Origin: Amycolatopsis sp. 2-15
GTDB taxonomy: Bacteria; Actinomycetota; Actinomycetes; Mycobacteriales; Pseudonocardiaceae
Length of the DNA: 64,000 nt
Direction: 5' to 3'
Assembly: GCF_030285625.1 (NCBI RefSeq)
Contig: NZ_CP127294.1
Span: 1,622,001-1,686,000 of the forward strand
Shown here: positions 23,594 to 31,771 of the stretch, piece after piece
How positions within the stretch are numbered: position 1 is the first letter of the stretch
Layout: each line of letters starts with the position of its first letter
Notes under the pieces: model-generated
What the model was told of the DNA's origin: nothing
Database searches by the model: none
The model's input: the letters and a program-made list of their open reading frames with translations, nothing else
Made by a program: the position numbers and the translations under genes

Positions 23594-24238
23594 GTGTCGC
23601 GTCGCGTGGTGGGCGTCACACTCGACAACCTAGAAGACCTGCCCAAAAGCTGCCGCCGGTGCGTCTACTGGGAGCTCGCGCCGCACCTCAAGGCCCAGGC
23701 GGAGGAGTTCGGCTCCACCGAGGTCGAGAAGGAAGCGTGGGTCTCCAGCGTGCTGCTGGAGTGGGGTTCCTGCGGCCGCATCGTCTACAGCGACACGCTG
23801 CCGGTCGGCTTCGTGCTCTACGCGCCGCCGAACGCCGTGCCGCGCTCCCTGGCCTTCCCCACGTCGCCGCCCAGCGCTGACGCCGTGCTGCTCACCGCGT
23901 TCCAGGTCCTGCCGGAGTTCCGCGGCGGCGGCCTCGGCCGGATGCTCGTGCAGGCCGTGGCGAAGGATCTGACCAAACGCGGCGTCCGCGCCATCGAGGC
24001 GTTCGGCGACGCCGTGCCCGACGAACTCGACCCGATGGGCCAGCACACGTGCGTGCTGCCGGCGGCTTTCCTGCAGAGCGTCGGCTTCAAGACGGTGCGG
24101 CCGCACTCGAAGTGGCCGCGGCTTCGGCTGGAGCTGCGCTCGGCGATCACCTGGAAGGAAGACGTCGAGGCGGCTTTGGAACGGCTGCTCGGCCAGGTGA
24201 CCATCACGACGGCGGAGCCGAGTCTCGGACGGGCTTGA
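23594..24238 (+). CDS. GNAT-family acetyltransferase
   Basis: A 214-aa protein with a GNAT core: LTAFQVLPEFRGGGLGRMLVQAVAKDL is the acetyl-CoA-binding V/I-x-P-x-x-RGxGxG region. The N-terminal part has CRRCVYWE, a Cys pair that may bind metal. The start is a GTG with GGGGAGG 6 bp upstream. Its position near parB and cwlM matches M. tuberculosis Rv3916c, a GNAT protein beside parB, and I consider it the orthologue. Substrate unknown. Confidence 0.85.
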   Translation: MSRRVVGVTLDNLEDLPKSCRRCVYWELAPHLKAQAEEFGSTEVEKEAWVSSVLLEWGSCGRIVYSDTLPVGFVLYAPPNAVPRSLAFPTSPPSADAVLLTAFQVLPEFRGGGLGRMLVQAVAKDLTKRGVRAIEAFGDAVPDELDPMGQHTCVLPAAFLQSVGFKTVRPHSKWPRLRLELRSAITWKEDVEAALERLLGQVTITTAEPSLGRA

Positions 24239-24787
24239 TCAGCTGCTCTCAAGCTTCGTCTTGAGCTTGGTGAGGCTGTCGCGCCAGTAGGCCTTGAAGT
24301 TGTCGGCTGTCTCTTCGTCGACGATCCGCTCGTGCACCAAGGCGATCCGGGTCTTTGTGCCTTTGTCGACAAATCCGATGTTGACCCGCGTGGCTCCGTC
24401 TCCCCAATCGAACCGCGCCGACTTGTTCCGTTGCGACGTTCTGAGCGCGAGCCGATCGCCGTCGAGCCACTCTTCCCTCGCGGCCGGCTCGGCCACGGCT
24501 TTGTACACGTCGTCGACACTCGCCTCGATCGTCCGGCTCGCACTCACCGTGAACAGCCCGTCCCGACCCCCGTTGCGCGGCCGCAACCCCCGGGACCGCT
24601 CGTACTCGACGGTCACTGTCTGTGCCCACCAATTGCCCAACTGATAGTCCTCGACGAGCCGGCCGACGATCTCCCCGTGGCCCTGACCACGCGCTCCCCA
24701 CGCGTCGAGCACCTCACCCCACTCGCCGAACCCTCGCCCGGTTGCCGTACGCACCGCATCGTCCGAGGTCAACTTCGTGCCACCCAT
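24239..24787 (-). CDS. SRPBCC (START-like) domain protein
   Basis: A 182-aa protein whose C-terminal half has the SRPBCC/AHSA1-type pattern (VSASRTIEASVDDVYKAVAEP, DWGDGATRVNIGFVDKGTKTRIALVHERI). The N-terminal 80 residues resemble DUF4287-type helical segments (GEVLDAWGARGQGHGEIVGRLVEDYQLGNWWAQ). The start is the ATG at 24787, preceded by AGGAGG. It is exactly convergent with the GNAT gene, stop against stop. Role unknown; such proteins bind hydrophobic ligands. Confidence 0.78.
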   Translation of the reverse strand: MGGTKLTSDDAVRTATGRGFGEWGEVLDAWGARGQGHGEIVGRLVEDYQLGNWWAQTVTVEYERSRGLRPRNGGRDGLFTVSASRTIEASVDDVYKAVAEPAAREEWLDGDRLALRTSQRNKSARFDWGDGATRVNIGFVDKGTKTRIALVHERIVDEETADNFKAYWRDSLTKLKTKLESS

Positions 24788-24915
24788 GACAGCCCTCCTG
24801 GTCTCGTCACAAGGAACGTCGCCACCGACCCCACCCCTTCGACACACCCCCCGAAAGATCTTCGCGACGCCCACTTACCACGGTCTTACCCAGCCCGAAA
24901 TACCCGATTTTCCCA

Positions 24916-25037
24916 GCTGTGCACAACTGTGGAAGAAACCCCGAGTTATCCACAGATCCCTGATAGACGCCGTGGAAAACCTGTGGATGAGTAGACTGGA
25001 TCTGGGGACGCCCCCCGAGGAGGGCGGGGGCTGCCCC
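24916..25037 (+). promoter_or_regulatory. Composite DnaA-box / hairpin element, copy 1
   Basis: Contains a perfect E. coli-type DnaA box TTATCCACA (24946-24954), weaker boxes TGTGGAAGA (24928-24936) and TGTGGATGA (24982-24990), a -10-like TAGACT (24992-24997), and then a C-rich hairpin (25010-25031: GCCCCC, loop, GGGGGC). The last 40 bases are nearly identical to a second copy at 61547-61585. It lies about 205 bp from the start of the SRPBCC gene, reading away from it. No coding frame is credible. It looks like a promoter with a structured transcript start. Confidence 0.6.
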
Positions 25038-25039
25038 AA

Positions 25040-27131
25040 GGTGTGGTGTGTCCCTGGCGGAGCGGGCGCAATGGGTTGTGGCGGTCGGCTGGAGCGGTCG
25101 AAGCGGTTGCGTGGCTCCGGTTGTGGGGTTGGCGGTGGACTACTCCACCTGGGTTGGCCCGTGCATCGCTTGGGGTTAGTTCCGGGGCGGGGTTGTGCAC
25201 AGGGAGCCAGCGGTAAGCGGTGGGTCACGCGGTGGGTGCGGCTGGTTGTGGGGATCTGGGTGACTACCCAGAGTGGTTGTGGGTAAGTCCACCGAAGGTG
25301 CCACGGTCGGGCGCCGGGCCGGGCGGCTGGGGTGTCGAGGGGCACGAAGGTCGAGACACCGCCGAAGGTGCCACAGTCGACCGCCGGATGTGGCGGCCTG
25401 GGTGTCGAGAGACACGGGGTCGAGCCACACGGCGGTCGAGCCGCACGAAGGTCGAGGCACGGGGGTCGAGCCGCAGTGGTGGTGGTGGGGTCCGGCCGGG
25501 TTGGGTGTGATGGGTAGCGCTCGGGGTCGGCGATGGGCTGCGGTTGGGCCGCGCACCATTGCCTGGAGAGGCAGCGGAGCGGCGCCAGGAGCCGACGACC
25601 TGCCGTCGCTCCCTGATGACCGGCCTCGGACGACTTACAGCTCGAAGGCCTACGGCCGGAGGCATCAACCAGCCCGCCAACGGCAGCACCGACGCAAGGG
25701 TTGCTGAACGCCGGCACCAATCCAGGACTCCCGAACAGCGCCGACGCATCCTGGCCGCCAAACCCCAGCGGCTGAGCTGGAGCCATCGATTGCGACGGTC
25801 CGAGCTGGCGACCAGCGAGCAACGAGCCGGCAATCGTGCGGCTACTAATGCGGGGAGGCTGATCTCGCGGCCTGGTCTCAGCATGCGGTGGATAGCGACC
25901 GACGGACAGCGGCTTCTGGCTACCGACCGGCGGTTCGGCTTGGCGGATACCGACCGGCGATGTCGATCGAAGCTCACCGGCCAGTGGACACGACCCGGCC
26001 CGCGTCTGTGCGCGCCGTCCAGCAGAGACTGCCATCGAGGACGGGACCTGCGGCCCGGCCAGCGGACGGGCCCGCGTTTGGCGCACTGCTCAGTAGCAAG
26101 GACGCTCAGGGCTGGTGCACAGAATCAGCCCCAGCGCACCAGCGGCTGAGCAGGGACTGGTCCGGTGGCAGGGTTTGCGCCCGCGCGGATGCGAGTGGGT
26201 AGTCCTTGGCGGCGGCACGCAGCGCTGCGGAGCAGCACACAGCGCCGGCCGGGCAGCGACCTGATTCCAGAGACGGGTGGGATTGCACGGTGACTGCTGT
26301 CCAGCCTGCGGCGATCGCGGCCGACGCCCGTGGACGGCGGCGAGAGCTCGGCGGCTTGGGCTGTGGAAAGCGATGGGGGTCTGTCATCGGAGGGCGTGGC
26401 GCGTGGTGATTCTGGAGAGCTGGGTCTGGTGGCCGTTGACCGGGCAGCGGTCAACGGCCGGTGGCCAGAACCTGGCCCGGTGGCTCGGAATTCGGTGGTT
26501 TGTGGCGGGCCGCGGGCGGCCGCGATGAGTGGGTGGGTGATCGGAGTTCGGCCCGGAGGCTGAAGCTCGGTGGCCGAGGCCTGGCGGCGGGTGGCCAGGA
26601 CGTGCCGGGAGCGTCGGGCACGGACGTACGAAGCCCGCCCCGGGCGTCGGCGCGGGCCGCTGGAACCGGTGATCAGAGGGTTGAGACCGGCGGTTGGGTG
26701 CTGGCGCACGCCGGAGGGCCAGGCCCGTGGTGACTCGCTCGTGGGCAGAGGCGGCGGTGATGCTCGGCTGCCGATCTGCAGCCGGAGGCTGCGAAGTCTC
26801 CCGACAACCCGCGACCGACGTTCCGGGCTGGCAGGGGCAGTGGGCAGGTGCCGGAGAACTGACGGCTGAGCACGGCGAGCGGGATCCGTGCAATGACCTT
26901 GGGGGCCAATGGTCGGGGCCCAAGGCAAGGGGAATGAGATCGGGTCTCGGGGGCGGTGGGGTGGCGACCGAGCCGGCGGGGAGCCACGAGCTGTGGGCCG
27001 AGAGACGGTGGCGTGAGCGCGGCGGGGCGGGTAGGCGCCAGGCGGTGGAGGGCGGTGGCGGTGAGCCACGAGCTGTGGAGCGAGAGACGGTGGCGGTGGG
27101 AGCCGGGTGGTGGAGGGCAGTGACCGTGAGC
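25040..27131. other. Gene-poor, repeat-rich segment
   Basis: No gene is credible although long open frames exist on both strands. Translations are Pro/Arg/Ser- or Gly-rich without domains. Internal repeats are visible: a motif ACCGAAGGTGCCAC / GCCGAAGGTGCCAC around 25292-25380 with repeated GTCGAG words to 25490, and GAGCCACGAGCTGTGG at 26981 and 27063, an 82-bp period. G-rich plus-strand bias is opposite to the 15-16 kb array. Confidence 0.6.
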
Positions 27132-27311
27132 GGTGGCCCGGCGGATGGCTGCCAGCCGGTGGAGGGCGGTGGCCCGGCGGATGGCTGCCAGCCGGTGGAA
27201 GGTGGTGGCCCGGCGGATGGCTGCCAGCCGGTGGAAGGTGGTGGCCCGGCGGATGGCTGCCAGCCGGTGGAAGGTGGTGGCCCGGCGGATGGCTGCCAGC
27301 CGGCGGAAGGC
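27132..27311. repeat. 36-bp minisatellite, five copies
   Basis: Five direct copies beginning at 27132, 27168, 27204, 27240 and 27276, each starting GGTGGCCCGGCGGATGGCTG. Copies differ at only a few positions. It lies about 100 bp beyond the cwlM stop. In one frame it would encode a 12-residue repeat, but no surrounding gene supports translation. Confidence 0.92.
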
Positions 27312-27360
27312 GGTGGCGAGAGCCGTGGTGGTCACCAGCGAAACAGCAGCGAAAAGACGA

Positions 27361-27392
27361 GAGCCGGGCCTCGGAACGGAGGGGCCCGGCTC
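27361..27392 (-). terminator. Terminator of cwlM
   Basis: Perfect 10-bp stem GAGCCGGGCC / GGCCCGGCTC with a 12-nt loop, 17 bp beyond the cwlM stop. On the minus strand it is followed by TCGTCTTTTCG, a moderate U-rich tail. Confidence 0.8.
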
Positions 27393-27408
27393 AGTCGTGA
27401 AGAGGCAG

Positions 27409-28557
27409 CTACTCGGCCTTGGCCAGTTCGTGCGCCAGGACGTCCGCGAAGGTGAAGGTGCCCGTGGGTTGGTCGCCTTCGCCGAGGAGGTAGAGGCGTT
27501 TGACGGCGATGAGGATGCCCTCGGCGACGATGTCGCGGAAGGCGGGGTCGCCGAGTTTGCGGCTGTCGTCCGGGTTGGTGAGGTAGCCGATCTCGACGCG
27601 GACGGCGGGACAGCGCGTGCGGGTGAAGATTTCCCAGGTTTTGTAGTGGGTGCGGCAGTCCCGCAGACCGGTGCGGGCCACGACCTCGCGCTGGATGAAG
27701 CCGGCGAGGAGTTCGCCGACGGTGGACGTGGTGCCGTTGCCGGTGCCGAAGTGGAAGCTGGCGATGCCCTGGGCGCGGGGGCTGGGGTTGCTGTCGCTGT
27801 GGAGCGACAGGAACAGGTCGGCGCCGGCGTCGTTGGCGAAGCGGGCGCGTTCGAAGTCCGTGGGGCTGTGGTTGGGACCCCTCGAAATCAGGGCTTCCAT
27901 GCCGGTGGCCTGCATGCGGCCTTCGAGGCGCCGTGCGAGGTCCCAGGCGATGTCGGCTTCGCGGAGGCCGCCGGCGATCACGCCGAGGTCTTCGCCGCCG
28001 TGGCCGGGGTCGATGACGATGCGCTTGCCGCGCAGGCGGGGGCCGGCCTGGCGGACCTGCTCCTGTTCGCGCAGGAACACGGGGCGGCCGCCGCGGGCGC
28101 GGGGCGACGAAAGGCGGTGCAGCTCGCGGATGGTGGCCGGGCCGCAGATGCCGTCGGACTCCAGGCGCATGTCGCGCTGGAAGGTGCGCAGGGCGCGTTC
28201 GGTCTGGGGGCCGAAGTAGCCGTCGGGGCGGCCGGCGTCGAAGCCGAGTTCGGTGAGGCGCTCCTGCAGCGCGAAGACGTCGTCGCCCTGCACGGGTGCG
28301 GACAGCATGAACTGCAGCGGACGGCTCCCCAGGTGGAAGCTCGCGCCCTTCATCGCCTGGAACGTCGCGGGGCCGACCACCCCGTCGGTGATCAGCCCAC
28401 GGCGCTGCTGGAAGGCCCGCACGGCGTGCTCGACGGCGGCGTCGAAGGTGCCGTACTGCTCGGTCCCCGCCACCGGCGGGAGCAGGTCCATCCCGGCAAG
28501 GATCGACCTGATCTCGGCGACGTCCGGACCGGCGTCACCGCGGCGGAGTACCCGCAT
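27409..28557 (-). CDS. cwlM: CwlM-type N-acetylmuramoyl-L-alanine amidase homologue
   Basis: A 382-aa protein with two peptidoglycan-binding-type repeats (about residues 1-75 and 85-150) and a C-terminal Amidase_3 domain (about 178-375). Zinc-site residues are visible: His186 in DPGHGG, Glu200 in READIAW and His253 in LHSDSNP, with VEIGYLTN near the end. There is no signal peptide. Mycobacterial CwlM is likewise cytoplasmic and acts as a PknB-phosphorylated regulator of peptidoglycan precursor synthesis (MurA), so a regulatory role is likely. The start is the ATG at 28557 with GAGGAG upstream. Neighbours trxA, trxB and sigM match M. tuberculosis. Confidence 0.93.
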   Translation of the reverse strand: MRVLRRGDAGPDVAEIRSILAGMDLLPPVAGTEQYGTFDAAVEHAVRAFQQRRGLITDGVVGPATFQAMKGASFHLGSRPLQFMLSAPVQGDDVFALQERLTELGFDAGRPDGYFGPQTERALRTFQRDMRLESDGICGPATIRELHRLSSPRARGGRPVFLREQEQVRQAGPRLRGKRIVIDPGHGGEDLGVIAGGLREADIAWDLARRLEGRMQATGMEALISRGPNHSPTDFERARFANDAGADLFLSLHSDSNPSPRAQGIASFHFGTGNGTTSTVGELLAGFIQREVVARTGLRDCRTHYKTWEIFTRTRCPAVRVEIGYLTNPDDSRKLGDPAFRDIVAEGILIAVKRLYLLGEGDQPTGTFTFADVLAHELAKAE

Positions 28558-28771
28558 GCACTCCTCGCTCTTCCTAGGGCACCGAAACCGGCTCGATGCG
28601 AGAACAGAAAACCTGTGTGGGTGGTAAGCCCAGGGCACCTATTGTGCCCTGTGAACTGTCGGTGAGCGCGCAGGCCCGGTCGGTGTGCCCCGGGAGAGCG
28701 CAAGCCGCCGCAGGGCGGACACGCGCGTGCGCCTGCGTGATCATGGCCACGGACACTTCGCCCGAACGTGC

Positions 28772-28815
28772 GAGAACCCGGGCCCGCGAGGCGATTCCCG
28801 CAGGCCCGGGTTCTC
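28772..28815 (-). terminator. Terminator of the sigM-trx block
   Basis: Perfect 13-bp stem GAGAACCCGGGCC / GGCCCGGGTTCTC with an 18-nt loop, 24 bp beyond the trxA stop. It separates trxA from cwlM, implying cwlM has its own promoter within 28558-28771. Confidence 0.85.
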
Positions 28816-28839
28816 AGCAGCTGGACAGCGCCCGCTCGA

Positions 28840-29166
28840 TCAGAGGATGTCCTTCAGGTCGGCCAGCAGAGCCGCCTTCGGCTTCGCGCCGACGATCTGC
28901 TTCACCGGCTTGCCACCCTGGAACAGGATCAGGGTCGGGATGGACATCACCTGGTAGTCACGCGCCGTGTTCGGGTTCTCGTCGATGTCGAGCTTCGCGA
29001 CGGTCAGCTTCTCGCCGTTCTCGGCCGCGATCTCCTCGAGTACCGGAGCGACCATCTTACAAGGGCCGCACCAGGTCGCCCAGAAGTCGACCAAGACCGG
29101 CTTCTCGCTGGTCAGGACGTCGTCCACGAACGACTTGTCGGTCACCTTGACGGTGTTGTTGCCCAT
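28840..29166 (-). CDS. trxA: Thioredoxin
   Basis: A 108-aa thioredoxin with the redox motif WCGPC (residues 32-36) in [17 protein letters not shown] and the cis-proline segment [14 protein letters not shown]. The ATG at 29166 has GGAG upstream. The frame is open further upstream but not thioredoxin-like. It lies 29 bp after trxB in the same direction, forming the thioredoxin system. It corresponds to the thioredoxin beside cwlM in M. tuberculosis. Confidence 0.97.
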   Translation of the reverse strand: MGNNTVKVTDKSFVDDVLTSEKPVLVDFWATWCGPCKMVAPVLEEIAAENGEKLTVAKLDIDENPNTARDYQVMSIPTLILFQGGKPVKQIVGAKPKAALLADLKDIL

Positions 29167-29195
29167 GGTTTCTCCTTCAGGTCGGTCTCGGAAAG

Positions 29196-30188
29196 TCAGT
29201 GGTGGCCGGCGCCGTAGCCGCCGCCGACCAGCTCGGACGCCTCGTGGGCGTTCTCGTCGCCGTGCTCCGCCAGCCATCGTTCCGCGTCGATGGCCGCGCT
29301 GCACCCGGAACCCGCCGCCGTAATGGCCTGCCGGTAGGTGCGGTCCACGAGGTCACCGGCCGCGAAGACACCCGGCACGTTCGTGTAAGTCGTGCGTCCC
29401 TGCGTCACCACGTAGCCGTCCTCGTCGACGTCGACCTGGCCGCGCACGAGAGCGCTGCGCGGGTCGTGGCCGATCGCGACGAAGAAACCGGTGACGTCCA
29501 GCGTTTTCTCGTCGCCGGACTTGGTGTCCGTGACCTTCAGGCCCTGGACCTTGCCGTCGCCTTCCACCCCGGTGATCTGGGAGTTCAGCTGCCACTTGAT
29601 CTTGTCGTTCGCGCGGGCGCGCTCGAGCATGATCTTGGAGGCGCGGAACTCGTCGCGGCGGTGCACGATCGTGACGGACTTGGCGAACTTCGTCAGGAAG
29701 GTCGCCTCCTCCATCGCGGAGTCACCACCGCCGGCCACGGCGATGTCGTGGTCGCGGAAGAAGAAGCCGTCACACGTCGCACAGGCCGACACACCGCGGC
29801 CGAGCAGGTCCTGCTCACCGGGCACGTTCAGGTAGCGCGCCGCAGCGCCCATCGCGAGGATGACCGCGCGCGCGGCGTACCGCTTGCCGTTCGCGACCAC
29901 GTATTTGACGTCGCCCGTCAGCTCCAGCGACTCGACGTCCTCCGCCCGCAGCTCGGCGCCGAAGCGCTCGGCCTGCTTGCGCATCTCTTCCATCAGGTCC
30001 GGGCCCTGGATGCCGTCGCGGAAGCCGGGGAAGTTCTCGACCTCCGTGGTCGTCATCAGCGCACCACCGAACTGCGTGCCCTCGAACACCAGCGGTTCGA
30101 GTTGCGCGCGCGCCGCGTAAACCGCGGCCGTGTAACCGGCGGGACCCGACCCGACGATGATCAGGTTCCTGATTTCCTCGGCAGCCAC
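29196..30188 (-). CDS. trxB: Thioredoxin-disulfide reductase
   Basis: NADPH-dependent FAD flavoprotein reducing thioredoxin, 330 aa. It shows the FAD motif [16 protein letters not shown], the active-site CATC in [13 protein letters not shown], the NADPH motif [10 protein letters not shown], and the C-terminal FAD motif [22 protein letters not shown]. In actinobacteria the trx genes are often in the redox-stress regulon. Here they sit directly downstream of sigM and its anti-sigma gene. Confidence 0.97.
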   Translation of the reverse strand: MAAEEIRNLIIVGSGPAGYTAAVYAARAQLEPLVFEGTQFGGALMTTTEVENFPGFRDGIQGPDLMEEMRKQAERFGAELRAEDVESLELTGDVKYVVANGKRYAARAVILAMGAAARYLNVPGEQDLLGRGVSACATCDGFFFRDHDIAVAGGGDSAMEEATFLTKFAKSVTIVHRRDEFRASKIMLERARANDKIKWQLNSQITGVEGDGKVQGLKVTDTKSGDEKTLDVTGFFVAIGHDPRSALVRGQVDVDEDGYVVTQGRTTYTNVPGVFAAGDLVDRTYRQAITAAGSGCSAAIDAERWLAEHGDENAHEASELVGGGYGAGHH

Positions 30189-30292
30189 CCGTGAACCTCC
30201 GCTCGTAGTGACCTGTGCACTGGTCTCAACACGATGGTAGGTGGCGGTGTTCCCGACGGTGACGGCCGCTACTCAGCCGTCCCGACCAGCGG

Positions 30293-31081
30293 TTATTTCT
30301 TGCCGACGACCTTGTCGAACAGCTTGTCGGCGTGACCCGGGCCGCAGTCGGCCCCGAAGGCCACGAGACGGAACTGCGCGAGCTGACCCGTCGTGTAGAT
30401 GACGAGCACGCCGGGCTTGCCGTCGACGGTCACCGGACGGATGCCTTCCGGGCGCACATCCGGGTCCAGGCCGGCCGCACTGACGCATGCGTCGAGGCGC
30501 TGCTCGTCCTGAAGCGGGCCGAAATCGCGGACGCCCATGGCTCCACCCAGCAGCGCTTCCGCACCGCTGCCGTCGCTGCCCACGGACGGAGCCGGAGCCG
30601 GAGCCGCCACCCCCGCGGTGCCGCTTTCGGTCGACGTGCCAGGCACCGTCACGGCAAGGGCCACGATCGCCGCCGCGGCCGCCGTCAGGGTCCCCGCGCC
30701 CCAGCCGAGCCGCTTGTTCCGCCGCCGCCGTGCTGCCGCCAGGTCCACCACGGGCGCCACGCCGGGCTCAGCCGGTGCTTCAGCGCTCGCCGGAAAGGAG
30801 GCGGCCTGCCGGGACGCGGCCTCCGCGGCCAGCGCCTGGTCGATCCGCGCGGTGAACTCGGCCGGCATCGGTGGCGCCGGCTCGTCCGCCAGCGCGGCCA
30901 GGTCGGCCGTGGTCGCCTCGAGGGCTTCGATGATCGCGCGCGCTTCGGGGTCCGCCTGGACCCGCGGCCACAGCTGCGCCGCCTCGTGTTCGTCCAGCAC
31001 GCCGGCGTGGAGGTCGGCCAGCACGTCGACAGACCAAGGCGGACCGACGGTCCCGCCGACCCCCCGACTCTCGTCCGTCAT
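30293..31081 (-). CDS. Putative anti-sigma-M factor (RsmA-like)
   Basis: A 262-aa membrane protein translationally coupled to sigM: its ATG at 31081 overlaps the sigM stop in an ATGA. The N-terminal cytoplasmic part (about residues 1-85, WSVDVLADLHAGVLDEHEAAQLWPRV) resembles a short sigma-binding domain. One transmembrane segment (GAGTLTAAAAAIVALAVTV) and an extracellular Ala/Pro/Ser linker with a C-terminal domain follow. There is no HxxxCxxC zinc motif in the N-terminal part. By position it matches M. tuberculosis Rv3912, the SigM anti-sigma factor. Confidence 0.85.
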   Translation of the reverse strand: MTDESRGVGGTVGPPWSVDVLADLHAGVLDEHEAAQLWPRVQADPEARAIIEALEATTADLAALADEPAPPMPAEFTARIDQALAAEAASRQAASFPASAEAPAEPGVAPVVDLAAARRRRNKRLGWGAGTLTAAAAAIVALAVTVPGTSTESGTAGVAAPAPAPSVGSDGSGAEALLGGAMGVRDFGPLQDEQRLDACVSAAGLDPDVRPEGIRPVTVDGKPGVLVIYTTGQLAQFRLVAFGADCGPGHADKLFDKVVGKK

Positions 31082-31740
31082 CGTGCCTCCCCGTTCCCCG
31101 GCGAGCGGTCGGCTCGCCCGGCACTCCGGGACCCGTCCGAAGTGGCGCTCCTGCGTTTGCTTTCGTGAGTTGGGACGTTCGCATTCGCATCCGGGTTCCG
31201 CAGGTGCCCCAGAACCTTCGCGAGTTTGCCCCTTCCTCGCGCGCAACGGCTTTTGACCGTGCCTTCGGCGATGCCGAGCATCTTCGCGGTCTCGGCCACG
31301 GAGTAGCCCTCGACGTCGACGAGCAGGATCGGCGCGCGCTGCTCCTCGGGCAGTTGCTCCAGCGCCTCGCGCACGAGCAGGCTCGTCTCCTTCTCGGACA
31401 TCGAGTCGCGCGGCGAGGCCGGCTCGTTGAAGCCTGCCTCGGGCAGGGGAACGGTGGGCCGCGCCTGTTTGCGGCGGATGCGGTCGAGGCACGCGTTGAC
31501 GACGATGCGGTGCAGCCACGTGGTCACCTGCGACTCCGCGCGGAAGTTGCCCGCCGCGCGGAAGGCCGAGATGAACGCCTCCTGCAACGCGTCCGCGGCC
31601 TCCTCCGGGTCACGCAGCGTCCGCAGGGCGACGGCCCACAGCCGATCCCGGTGCCGCCGGACGAGTTCGCTGAACGCATGGGGGTCCCCGGCGGCGTGCG
31701 CCGCGATGAGGTCCGCGTCCGTGGGAGCTGCAGCCGTCAC
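31078..31740 (-). CDS. sigM: ECF RNA polymerase sigma factor SigM
   Basis: A 220-aa extracytoplasmic-function sigma factor. Region 2 reads DPEEAADALQEAFISAFRAAGNFRAESQVTTWLHRI and region 4 reads LPEEQRAPILLVDVEGYSVAETAKMLGIAEGTVKSR. The start is a GTG. The last 30 residues are a polar extension. Position between the murJ/pseudokinase genes and the anti-sigma/trx genes is as in M. tuberculosis (Rv3911). Confidence 0.95.
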   Translation of the reverse strand: MTAAAPTDADLIAAHAAGDPHAFSELVRRHRDRLWAVALRTLRDPEEAADALQEAFISAFRAAGNFRAESQVTTWLHRIVVNACLDRIRRKQARPTVPLPEAGFNEPASPRDSMSEKETSLLVREALEQLPEEQRAPILLVDVEGYSVAETAKMLGIAEGTVKSRCARGRGKLAKVLGHLRNPDANANVPTHESKRRSATSDGSRSAGRADRSPGNGEAR

Positions 31741-31771
31741 CCGGCAGAGCCTACTGAGTGGGAGATGTCGA

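Noticed and set aside
24875..27069. Long minus-strand open frames in the second desert
   Set aside because: Low-complexity Pro/Arg/Thr translations, no domain, no third-position GC bias like the neighbours, and they overlap DnaA boxes and repeats.
27132..27311. A 12-residue repeat protein (GGPADGCQPVEG-type) encoded by the 36-bp repeats
   Set aside because: The frame has no supported start or domain and runs into the antisense of cwlM; a non-coding minisatellite is simpler.
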